The position numbers and the translations under genes were made by a program. Shown one piece after another: positions 1-6,171 of a DNA stretch of 6,577 nt (position 1 is the first letter of the stretch; each line of letters opens with the position of its first letter). Under the pieces are notes generated by a model. It worked only from the letters and a program-made list of their open reading frames with translations, had not been told where the DNA came from and ran no database searches. Origin of the DNA: Acidimicrobiia bacterium (lineage in GTDB: Bacteria; Actinomycetota; Acidimicrobiia; Spongiisociales; UBA5794); contig JABDMN010000274.1 in assembly GCA_013001485.1 (NCBI GenBank), positions 1 through 6,577 of the forward strand. The letters are read 5' to 3'.

Positions 1-1142
1 TCGTAGTACTGGCTCACCGTCGAGCCGCGACGCACGCCTGAGTCCACCCGAACCCCGTAGCCCCCGGGTTCCCGGTACTCGACGACGTCGCCGGGCGTGG
101 GGGCGAAGCCACGCGCCGGGTCTTCGGCGTTGATGCGCATCTCGATGGCGTGGCCTCGGGTCGGCGGCGTCTCGGTCACCGGCAGAGGCCCACCCTCGGC
201 AACCACAAACTGAGCATGGACGATGTCGATGCCGGTGACGACCTCGGTGATGGTGTGCTCGACCTGGAGACGAGTGTTCATCTCGAGGAAATAGAACTCG
301 CCGTTCTCGGAGAGCAGGAACTCCACCGTGCCTGCGTTCTGGTATCCGGCAGCGGATGCGATCGCCAGGGCCTTCTCTCCAAGGATCGATCGTTGCGCAT
401 CGGTCACCCCGACCGCTGGAGTCTCTTCAATCAGCTTCTGGTGTCGGCGTTGCGCCGAGCAGTCGCGTTCTCCCAGAAAGACGCCGTTGCCGTCGTTGTC
501 GAAGAGCACCTGAGCCTCGATGTGGCGGGTCTTCTCCAGGTATCGCTCGACGTACACGTCGGGACTGGCGAACCAGGCGTCCGACTCCCTCCGCGCCGAC
601 TCGAATGCATCCTCGATCTCGTCGGGGTCGTGCACGATCTTGAGGCCCTTCCCCCCGCCTCCGTGAGCGGCCTTGATGGCGATGGGGTATCCGATGTCGT
701 CTCCGATGCGGCGAACCTCGGCTGCGGCAGTCACCGGGTCGATGCTGCCCGGGACACCCTCGACCCCCGCCTCGATTGCGGCACGTCGCGAAGCGATCTT
801 GTCGCCCATGGTCGCAATGGCAGCGGGTGGCGGCCCGATCCACGTGACTCCGGCGTCGAGCACGGCCTGGGCGAAGTCGGCGTTCTCTGCCAGGAACCCG
901 TACCCGGGGTGAATGGCGTCGGCTCCGGACTCCTGGGCGACCTCGATGATGCGGGTGATGTTCAGGTAGGAGTCCGCTGCGGGGGCGGGCCCGATGTTCC
1001 ATGCCTCGTCGGCAAGTTCGACGTGGACGGCGTCTCGATCCAGCTCGGAGTAGACGGCGATCGTCCGCAGACCTCTCTCGGCGGCCGCCCGGATTATGCG
1101 GACAGCGATTTCTCCACGGTTGGCGATGAGGACGGACTCCAT
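1..1142 (-). CDS. Acyl-CoA carboxylase alpha subunit, biotin carboxylase part (3' end outside window)
   Basis: The first 380 residues of a biotin carboxylase are visible; the stop lies beyond position 1. This domain uses ATP and bicarbonate to carboxylate biotin on a carrier domain, for transfer to acetyl- or propionyl-CoA by the beta subunit. Seen: N-terminal ESVLIANRGEIAVRI, a GYGFLAEN segment, the ATP-grasp glycine loop GGGGKG at residues 161-166, ERDCSAQRRHQK, and the metal/substrate motif EMNTRLQVEH starting at E287. These positions match E. coli AccC almost residue for residue. The visible part stops at VDSGVRRGSTVSQYY, in the biotin carboxylase C-terminal domain. By family, about 70 more residues of this domain are expected, often followed in actinobacteria by a biotin carrier domain; that is inference. 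The ATG at 1142 lies 9 bp after the beta-subunit stop with only a weak Shine-Dalgarno, which suggests one transcript and possibly translational coupling. Whether it is accA- or pccA-type cannot be decided here. Confidence 0.96.
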   Translation of the reverse strand, partial: MESVLIANRGEIAVRIIRAAAERGLRTIAVYSELDRDAVHVELADEAWNIGPAPAADSYLNITRIIEVAQESGADAIHPGYGFLAENADFAQAVLDAGVTWIGPPPAAIATMGDKIASRRAAIEAGVEGVPGSIDPVTAAAEVRRIGDDIGYPIAIKAAHGGGGKGLKIVHDPDEIEDAFESARRESDAWFASPDVYVERYLEKTRHIEAQVLFDNDGNGVFLGERDCSAQRRHQKLIEETPAVGVTDAQRSILGEKALAIASAAGYQNAGTVEFLLSENGEFYFLEMNTRLQVEHTITEVVTGIDIVHAQFVVAEGGPLPVTETPPTRGHAIEMRINAEDPARGFAPTPGDVVEYREPGGYGVRVDSGVRRGSTVSQYY

Positions 1143-1151
1143 AGCGCCAGC

Positions 1152-2699
1152 CTAGAGGGGGATGTTGCCGTGCTTCTTGGGCGCCATTCCCTCGCGCTTG
1201 GTCCGCAGCATTTCCAGCGTACGGATCAGGCGGGGACGGGTCTCGCGAGGTTCGATGACATCGTCGACGAGACCCCTCTCGGCTGCCATGTACGGGTTGT
1301 TGAAGCGCTCTTCGTAGTCGGTGATCAACTCGGCTCGCTTGGAGTCCGGGTCGTCGGCCGCTGCGATCTCGCGGCGGTGGATCACGTTGACTGCGCCCTG
1401 GGCACCCATCACGGCGATCTCCGCCGTCGGCCAGGCGTAGACCATGTCGGCTCTCAGGCTGCGCGAGTTCATGACCACGTAGGCGCCTCCGTAGGCCTTG
1501 CGAGTGATCACCGTCACCTTGGGCACCGTTGCCTCGGCGTAGGCGTAGAGCAGCTTGGCCCCATGCCGGATGATGCCGTTGTGCTCCTGATCGACTCCAG
1601 GCAGGAATCCGGGCACATCGACGAATGTCACGAGCGGGATATTGAAGGCGTCGCAGAACCGGATGAACCGGGCGGCCTTCTCCGATGCCTTGATGTCGAG
1701 GGTGCCGGCCAGAACCGCCGGTTGGTTCCCAACAATGCCGATCGTGTAGCCGTCGAGGCGGGCAAGGCCGACGACGATGTTCTGGGCGTACTCGTCGTGG
1801 ACTTGATAGAAGTCCCCATCGTCGACGATCTGCTCGATGAGCCCGGCCATGTCGTACGGCTGGTTCGGTGACGAGGGGATGAGGTCGGTGAGACGCTCAG
1901 ACATCCGATCCGGCTGGTCGAGCGGTGTGAAATAGGGCGGCACTTCCATGTTGTTCGACGGCAGGAACGACAACAGGTAGCGGACCTGTTCCATTGCATC
2001 CCTGTCGTCTCCGGCGACGAAGTGAGTGACTCCGGACGACCCTGCATGGGCGTGAGCACCGCCCAACTCATCGAAGGTGACCTCTTCGCCGGTGACGGCT
2101 TTGATCACATCGGGCCCCGTGATGAAGAGGTGGGCGGTTTCTTCCACCTGATACACGAAGTCGGTGATGGCAGGTGAGTAGACGGCGCCACCGGCACAAG
2201 GCCCCATGATCACCGAGATCTGAGGGATCAGCCCTGATGCCCGGACGTTTCGCTCGAAGATACGGCCGTAGCCATCGAGGGCAACAACACCCTCCTGGAT
2301 TCGGGCGCCGCCGGAGTCCTTGAGTCCGACCAGGGGAGCCCCCGTATCCATGGCGAGATCCATGACCTTGCAGATCTTGTCGGCCACAACGTCCCCAAGG
2401 CTGCCTCCGTAAGCGGTGAAGTCCTCGGCGAACAGGAACACGGTGCGGCCATCAACAGTGCCCCAACCCGTGACGACTGCATCTCCGAGGGGGCGATGGT
2501 TCTCCAACCCGAGTCCTCGAGCATCGTGACGAGTGAGCATGTCGAGTTCCTGGAACGAGCCCTTGTCCACGAGCAGGTCCACGCGTTCGCGGGCCGTCAG
2601 CTTGCCCCGGTCGTGCTGGCGGTCGGCGGCGCGCTGTGAGGCAGGCGTCAGCGCCTCCTCCTTGAGGCGTCGCAGTTGCTCGATACGGTCGTCGGTCAC
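1152..2699 (-). CDS. Acyl-CoA (acetyl/propionyl-CoA) carboxylase carboxyltransferase beta subunit
   Basis: A 515-residue carboxyltransferase that moves the carboxyl group from carboxybiotin to acyl-CoA. It is full length for the PccB/AccB family (about 510-550). Seen: N-terminal RGKLTARERVDLL (31-43), DSGGARIQEG (128-137), the first oxyanion-hole region GPCAGGAVYSPA (167-178), FVDVPGFLPG (359-368), the second glycine pair in KAYGGAYVVM (401-410), AWPTAEIAVMGAQGAV (422-437), and the family-typical C-terminus KKHGNIPL. I chose the GTG at 2699 because a GAGGGA Shine-Dalgarno ends 5 nt before it and homology begins just after it. The reading frame stays open to an ATG at 2990, but that would add 97 unrelated residues and run into the divergent ligase gene. 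Residue 408 is Val where propionyl-specific enzymes have Asp, so the substrate is uncertain. First gene of an operon with the alpha subunit. No epsilon subunit gene is present between or beside the two. Confidence 0.96.
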   Translation of the reverse strand: MTDDRIEQLRRLKEEALTPASQRAADRQHDRGKLTARERVDLLVDKGSFQELDMLTRHDARGLGLENHRPLGDAVVTGWGTVDGRTVFLFAEDFTAYGGSLGDVVADKICKVMDLAMDTGAPLVGLKDSGGARIQEGVVALDGYGRIFERNVRASGLIPQISVIMGPCAGGAVYSPAITDFVYQVEETAHLFITGPDVIKAVTGEEVTFDELGGAHAHAGSSGVTHFVAGDDRDAMEQVRYLLSFLPSNNMEVPPYFTPLDQPDRMSERLTDLIPSSPNQPYDMAGLIEQIVDDGDFYQVHDEYAQNIVVGLARLDGYTIGIVGNQPAVLAGTLDIKASEKAARFIRFCDAFNIPLVTFVDVPGFLPGVDQEHNGIIRHGAKLLYAYAEATVPKVTVITRKAYGGAYVVMNSRSLRADMVYAWPTAEIAVMGAQGAVNVIHRREIAAADDPDSKRAELITDYEERFNNPYMAAERGLVDDVIEPRETRPRLIRTLEMLRTKREGMAPKKHGNIPL

Positions 2700-2704
2700 G
2701 GGTG

Positions 2705-2710
2705 TCCCTC
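2705..2710 (-). promoter_or_regulatory. Ribosome binding site of the carboxyltransferase gene
   Basis: GAGGGA on the minus strand, 5 nt before a GTG codon. It decides the start: translation begins at this GTG (2699), not at the in-frame ATG 291 bases upstream. Confidence 0.7.
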
Positions 2711-2722
2711 GGGTTGTGGTGT

Positions 2723-2751
2723 TTGACTTCCCGGCGTTGCTCTTGGATACA
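2723..2751 (+). promoter_or_regulatory. Candidate sigma-70-type promoter for the biotin ligase gene
   Basis: TTGACT (2723-2728) is separated by exactly 17 bp from GATACA (2746-2751). The -35 box is close to TTGACA, while the -10 box matches TATAAT in only three of six positions. It would start transcription near 2758, giving a leader of about 45 nt before the ligase ATG. It lies in the 105-bp divergent region and faces away from the carboxylase genes. The assignment is by inspection only. Confidence 0.4.
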
Positions 2752-2758
2752 GGGTATC
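2746..2758. promoter_or_regulatory. Inverted repeat GATAC-AGG-GTATC, possible operator
   Basis: Perfect 5-bp arms around a 3-bp centre, located between the divergent carboxylase and ligase genes and overlapping the candidate ligase -10 box. Read on the minus strand the same bases contain TACCCT, a TANNNT-type -10 box that could serve the carboxylase operon. A protein bound here could affect both directions. Arms this short can arise by chance, so this is a suggestion. Confidence 0.3.
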
Positions 2759-2792
2759 GGGGGCGGCTGCGGCGCGTGCCATGTTCGTGAGC

Positions 2793-2797
2793 AAGGA
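2793..2797 (+). promoter_or_regulatory. Ribosome binding site of the biotin ligase gene
   Basis: AAGGA lies 7 nt before the ATG at 2805. The in-frame ATG at 2781, 24 bases upstream, has no such site, so 2805 is preferred as the start. Confidence 0.65.
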
Positions 2798-2804
2798 TGG
2801 GCCC

Positions 2805-3491
2805 ATGCAGGTCGTTCATCTCGATGAGGTCGCCTCGACTCAAGACGAGGCCCGCCGCAGACACACCGACGAACCGGTGCTCGTAACGGCAAGTGCCCAA
2901 CGCGCCGGGCGCGGCCGAAGCGGAGCGTCCTGGCTCAATGCCCCTCGTGCGGTTGCTGCTTCGCTGGCATTCGCGCCGGCCTCGTTGCACAAGGCGTGGA
3001 CGGCTCTGACCCGGCCGGTTCTCACCCTTGCCGCCGGTGTGGCTGTCGCAGATGCGATCGGAGGGCTGGGACTCAAGTGGCCCAACGACCTGATGCGTGG
3101 CGACGTCAAGGTGGGGGGCCTCCTCACCGAGGCATTCGACGAGGTGGTGGTGGTCGGACTCGGCGTGAATCTGTGGTGGCCCGCTGCTCCCGATGGAATG
3201 GGAGGGGTCTTCGGTGCCGACCCTGGAATCGAGATGATTCGGTCGATGCCCCGACAGTGGGCAGATTCGGTCGTCGATGCGGCGAGGTCGGGGCCGAGTG
3301 CTTGGGACCGTGATCGGTATCGAAAGCTGTCGGTCACCCTCAATAGGGCTGTGCGGTGGGAAGGCGCCGACTCGGGCCAGGGAATGGCAGTGGATGTCGG
3401 ACCGAACGGAGCCCTTGTCGTCGAGACCGAGGGCGGGGTTGTCGAGCTGACCTCAGGAGCCGTCAGCCACGTGAGGCCTACCGAGGCTTAG
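2805..3491 (+). CDS. birA: Biotin--[acetyl-CoA-carboxylase] ligase, short form without HTH domain
   Basis: A 228-residue biotin-protein ligase that activates biotin with ATP to biotinyl-AMP and transfers it to the lysine of a biotin carrier domain. Seen: substrate-pocket STQDEA (11-16), the biotinyl-AMP loop AGRGRSGASW (34-43), KWPND (91-95), the motif KVGGLLTE (102-109) whose K102 aligns with the catalytic lysine of E. coli BirA, and GLGVNL (118-123). A small C-terminal beta domain spans about 178-228. There is no N-terminal winged helix, so it is a group I ligase and should not repress DNA itself. The E. coli loop reads GRGRRG; here the fifth position is Ser. Divergent from the carboxylase operon, whose alpha subunit is its probable substrate (inference from adjacency). 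Its TAG stop overlaps the TAA stop of the convergent pilin-like gene. Confidence 0.93.
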   Translation: MQVVHLDEVASTQDEARRRHTDEPVLVTASAQRAGRGRSGASWLNAPRAVAASLAFAPASLHKAWTALTRPVLTLAAGVAVADAIGGLGLKWPNDLMRGDVKVGGLLTEAFDEVVVVGLGVNLWWPAAPDGMGGVFGADPGIEMIRSMPRQWADSVVDAARSGPSAWDRDRYRKLSVTLNRAVRWEGADSGQGMAVDVGPNGALVVETEGGVVELTSGAVSHVRPTEA

Positions 3492-3919
3492 GAGCCCCAA
3501 GAGTCGGATGCGAGATCACTGGAGGTCGGGCACGCAGACGGCAGTGTCGTGAACGATGCCGTCAGCAGAGTGGCGCCTCCGTTGGGTGTCGATTCCCACA
3601 GCCCGGTCCACGTGCCATCTCCGTTGTCGCCCCACACGCAGATCTCACCGTCGGTGGAGAGCATGACCACCGGACGATCAGCTGGCTCGAGGGCGATCGA
3701 ATCGACGACGACCTGCTCGAGGGAGGTGAGGGTCCCGTCGGCCTGAGCGTTCTCCAGGATCGCCGAGCGGGTCTCGACGTCAGTGCCGACACTTTCGGCT
3801 CGCTCGCTGAACCCCACGAACGATACGAGTGAGATGACGACGAGGAGCCCAATGATGAACAGCACCATGATCAGCTCGATCATGGTGAAGCCGTCGTCGT
3901 TTCTTGACTGGATACGCAT
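3488..3919 (-). CDS. Type IV prepilin-like / pseudopilin protein
   Basis: A 143-residue protein with a class III prepilin signal: the 10-residue polar leader MRIQSRNDDG, then FTMIEL and a hydrophobic helix to about residue 37. Prepilin peptidase would cut after G10 and the new N-terminal Phe would be methylated; E15 is the conserved Glu5 of the mature protein. The rest is a small, probably extracytoplasmic domain with two cysteines, C94 and C130, that could form the disulfide-closed C-terminal loop common in pilins. An acidic glycine-rich stretch, WGDNGDGTW (96-104), follows the first cysteine. I chose the ATG at 3919 because it gives a normal short leader. An in-frame ATG at 4060 would add 47 unrelated residues and overlap the divergent gene. 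A weak CAGG lies 7 nt upstream. No pilus assembly ATPase, membrane platform or peptidase gene is nearby. It may be a minor pilin, a secretion pseudopilin or a surface protein. Confidence 0.85.
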   Translation of the reverse strand: MRIQSRNDDGFTMIELIMVLFIIGLLVVISLVSFVGFSERAESVGTDVETRSAILENAQADGTLTSLEQVVVDSIALEPADRPVVMLSTDGEICVWGDNGDGTWTGLWESTPNGGATLLTASFTTLPSACPTSSDLASDSWGS

Positions 3920-3997
3920 GATGGGGCCTGTATCGGCGCGTTGAAGCTTCCGGTTTATCTGAATCTGGATGGACCCGGGCTCGCCTTCGTCCGGCGC

Positions 3998-4003
3998 TAG
4001 CCT
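3998..4003 (+). promoter_or_regulatory. Candidate -10 box of a leaderless transcript (hydrolase-like gene)
   Basis: TAGCCT fits TANNNT and ends 7 nt before the ATG at 4011. No Shine-Dalgarno precedes that ATG; the upstream bases read CCTCC instead. This spacing is typical of actinobacterial genes transcribed from their own start codon. No clear -35 box is visible. Confidence 0.3.
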
Positions 4004-4010
4004 CCGCGCG

Positions 4011-4622
4011 ATGAGCGTTCTTCCTGGTGAAGGCACTGTCCCGATCTTGTTCGGGAGCATGCGCGTCGCCGTCGGACCGCGGATCCACGACGCCTACTTG
4101 ACCCGTCCCGACCTGACGGGGGCCTGGCCGACCGTGATCCTCCTCACCGCCGACCCAGCGTCTTCCACCCGCGCATTCGCCCGGCGCCTGGCTCGCAACG
4201 GTCTCGCTGTCGTCGTGACTGCGCCTGGTGCGTCGTCCGACGTCAGGTCGTTCGTCGCCAACCCTGCCTCCGACTGGTCCTCGGGACAGGACGGTCGTGG
4301 ACTGCTCGGCATTGCTGCTGGTGGTGAGGCTGCGTTCGACGGGAAGGCTGACGCGGTTGCCGTTATCGGCGTCGGCTTCGAGCCGGGAGTGTCGGCAGCG
4401 AGCCCGGTGCTGGCGCTGTTTGGTCAGGACGACCCTGCCTCTGCCTCGGTCGAGGCTCTGCGGGCAGCACTCCCTCAGGCCGAGGTCGTTCTGTACGGAG
4501 GCGTCGGAGCCGGTTTCCATGACGACGCCGCACCGGGGTTCGATTTGGCCGCTTCTGATGACGCCGTCGATCGCCTGGTGGAGTTCTTCACCGAACAGCT
4601 TCCTCCGGCGCCAACAGCCTGA
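4011..4622 (+). CDS. Dienelactone-hydrolase-like alpha/beta hydrolase, probable pseudoenzyme
   Basis: A 203-residue protein with the overall pattern of the dienelactone hydrolase family but shorter (usual about 230-240). Seen: an early strand in WPTVILLTA (39-47), a helix with RLARNGLAVVV (59-69), an elbow-like GIAAGG (100-105), PVLALFGQDDP (132-142), and YGGVGAGFHDD (162-172) followed by a C-terminal helix. In active members the elbow is G-x-Cys/Ser-x-G-G and the late motif is HGF. Here the nucleophile position is A102 and the histidine position is A167, with a His three residues later (H170). The acid position (D141) is kept. By this reading it lacks a working triad and may bind a ligand or partner instead. 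The start at 4011 is uncertain: ATGs at 3969 and 4059 are also in frame, and none has a convincing Shine-Dalgarno (GGGAG sits only 1 nt before 4059). Divergent from the pilin-like gene; its TGA abuts the transporter TGA. Assignment to the family is by pattern, not alignment. Confidence 0.75.
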   Translation: MSVLPGEGTVPILFGSMRVAVGPRIHDAYLTRPDLTGAWPTVILLTADPASSTRAFARRLARNGLAVVVTAPGASSDVRSFVANPASDWSSGQDGRGLLGIAAGGEAAFDGKADAVAVIGVGFEPGVSAASPVLALFGQDDPASASVEALRAALPQAEVVLYGGVGAGFHDDAAPGFDLAASDDAVDRLVEFFTEQLPPAPTA

Positions 4623-6047
4623 TCAGCCTCCGGCTCGCGCCCTCAGGGTGGAGCGCACGTCGGCGATGTCATCGGCCGAGGTCTCAGCGGCTTTCCAGTA
4701 GCAGTAGCCCGTTGGCAGGAAGAACACCTGGAAGAGCGCCAAACCGGTCGCCCAGTTCCACGGTGGAGGCATCGACGCACTGAGGCCGACGGCGGCGGGT
4801 CCGGTCATACCGTTGCCGATGGCCCTTCCGACGCCGTTGGTGAGGTTTCCCAGCCCGTAGACGGTGCCACGGTGCTCGGGGAGGTTGACGTCCGAGATGA
4901 GGGCGAACCAGTTTGGCGAGTCCGCCGAAGTCAGCGCGATCGCCAGGATCGCGGAGACGAACGCCGTTGCCGCCCACGGGTTGGTCGCCAGCTCGCGCAG
5001 CACCTCGGGGATCAGTTGGCCGGTTCCGGCCCCCTCGGTGACATCGAGTCCGCGAAGCGGGACGAAGAAGAAGACCATGAAGAAGGGGATGGCGCCGAGG
5101 ATGCCGGCGGCAGACAGCAACGCCCGTCCTCGAGGAGTCCGTTCCTGGAGTCGATCGCCGATATGACCGGCAACGATCGACATGAGGGCACCGACCTGAA
5201 AGATGGCCACGAACAGGCCTCCCACCTTGGTCGCGGTGGCCTCGGAGTACCCCGCCGCCTCCACCTTGCTCTGATACAGGAACGTCGCCCAGATCAGCGA
5301 GCCGTAGGCGAATTGAGCTGTGAACCCCTGCAGGATGAGCCATCGGTTGGTGGGTTTGCGCATCAACGCCGGCACCTGTGACCGATCGATGACGTGGTCG
5401 TCGCCGATCGCGGTGCCTTCGAGCTCCGGCTCGCGGAAGCCCCGGGGTGGATTGAAGGCAGGGATATAGAGCACCGCACACCCAAGCCCGGCGATGGCGA
5501 CAGCCATCAACGGCTGTCGGAAGTCACCAGCACCGAGCTGTGAAGCCAGGAGGCCTCCACCCAGTGTGCCCAGCCCCTGGGAGATCCCCCAGAAACTCAT
5601 GACGAGACCTCGCCGTCCGGGTCGGATCAGATCGCTGACCATCGAGAAGCCCACCGATGCGATGGAACCGAGACCGACTGCGGTGATGAGCTGGTAGCTA
5701 AACAGCGTTCCGTACGAACCAGCGGTTGCCGACAATGCGGTGCCACCGGACCACACCGCGGTCCCGACCAACAGCAACACCTTTCGGTTCGAGCGGTCGC
5801 CCTGGAACCCCCAGACGACCGCGGTCAATGCGGTGATGAGGACGACGGTTGCCGTCATGAACCCGATGGCGACCTCGCTCACGCCGAGCTCGGACGAAAC
5901 CGGCTTGACCATGGCGGGGATCATGGCCAGCGCAGTGTTGTCGAGCGAGGCGAGCAGGATGAACACGGCAACGGTGTAGATGACGTGCGACCGGTTGCCT
6001 CTCCAGGTGCTCACTTCATCCACGACGCGGGGATGTCGATTCGGCAA
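4623..6047 (-). CDS. Major facilitator superfamily (MFS) transporter
   Basis: A 474-residue integral membrane protein of usual MFS length, expected to have 12 membrane helices in two halves. Seen: first helix about 22-48, second about 58-80, then the MFS loop motif G80-FQG-D84-R85-SNR-K89; further helices to about 197; a charged cytoplasmic linker about 200-233; then the second half with a related loop GHIGDR (294-299). Near the end PEHRGTVYGLGN (390-401) and a glycine-rich helix follow, a pattern common in putative sugar, drug or spinster-like exporters. Substrate and direction cannot be told. The reading begins at TTG 6047, supported by AGGGA 4 nt upstream; GTG codons at 6023 and 6014 are alternatives with poorer sites and would only trim the polar N-terminus. 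It is divergent from the nucleotidyltransferase gene and ends directly against the hydrolase-like gene. Confidence 0.93.
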   Translation of the reverse strand: MPNRHPRVVDEVSTWRGNRSHVIYTVAVFILLASLDNTALAMIPAMVKPVSSELGVSEVAIGFMTATVVLITALTAVVWGFQGDRSNRKVLLLVGTAVWSGGTALSATAGSYGTLFSYQLITAVGLGSIASVGFSMVSDLIRPGRRGLVMSFWGISQGLGTLGGGLLASQLGAGDFRQPLMAVAIAGLGCAVLYIPAFNPPRGFREPELEGTAIGDDHVIDRSQVPALMRKPTNRWLILQGFTAQFAYGSLIWATFLYQSKVEAAGYSEATATKVGGLFVAIFQVGALMSIVAGHIGDRLQERTPRGRALLSAAGILGAIPFFMVFFFVPLRGLDVTEGAGTGQLIPEVLRELATNPWAATAFVSAILAIALTSADSPNWFALISDVNLPEHRGTVYGLGNLTNGVGRAIGNGMTGPAAVGLSASMPPPWNWATGLALFQVFFLPTGYCYWKAAETSADDIADVRSTLRARAGG

Positions 6048-6051
6048 CGGA

Positions 6052-6056
6052 TCCCT
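6052..6056 (-). promoter_or_regulatory. Ribosome binding site supporting a TTG start of the transporter
   Basis: AGGGA on the minus strand, 4 nt before TTG 6047. It is the best site among the candidate starts of this gene, although the spacing is slightly short. Confidence 0.45.
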
Positions 6057-6157
6057 GTCCGGTCCAGCGCAGATTGCCGGAGCGGCCAGGCTCGGTATTC
6101 GAGATGACGGGCATCGGCGGAGTATGCCAGCAGCGGCCCTGCGGGCATTTGGCCAGG

Positions 6158-6163
6158 TATCGT
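6158..6163 (+). promoter_or_regulatory. Candidate -10 box of a leaderless transcript (nucleotidyltransferase gene)
   Basis: TATCGT fits TANNNT and ends 8 nt before GTG 6172, which has no Shine-Dalgarno. Together they suggest transcription starting at or next to the GTG. The rest of the 124-bp divergent region (6048-6171) shows no other clear element. An in-frame ATG at 6124 would place this box inside the gene. Confidence 0.3.
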
Positions 6164-6171
6164 CGCGTGCT

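Noticed and set aside
150..1871. A 573-codon open frame on the plus strand.
   Set aside because: It lies antisense across both carboxylase genes, which have unmistakable family motifs. Long antisense frames are common in GC-rich coding DNA, and its translation shows no recognisable motif.
2700..2990. A 97-residue N-terminal extension of the carboxyltransferase from ATG 2990.
   Set aside because: The extension matches no family feature and overlaps the divergent ligase gene, whereas GTG 2699 has a strong Shine-Dalgarno and gives the usual length.
3474..3489. A small hairpin (AGGCCT, loop ACCG, AGGCTT) at the end of the ligase gene, considered as a terminator.
   Set aside because: The stem is only 6 bp with one G-U pair and is not followed by a run of T.
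3920..4060. A 47-residue N-terminal extension of the pilin-like protein.
   Set aside because: It would bury the prepilin leader and overlap the start of the divergent hydrolase-like gene.
2754..6162. The hexamer GTATCG in all three divergent intergenic regions (2754, 3930, 6157), considered as a shared regulatory motif.
   Set aside because: It or its complement also occurs several times inside coding sequence (for example near 541, 2679, 3317, 3821 and 6448), so it is not specific to promoters.
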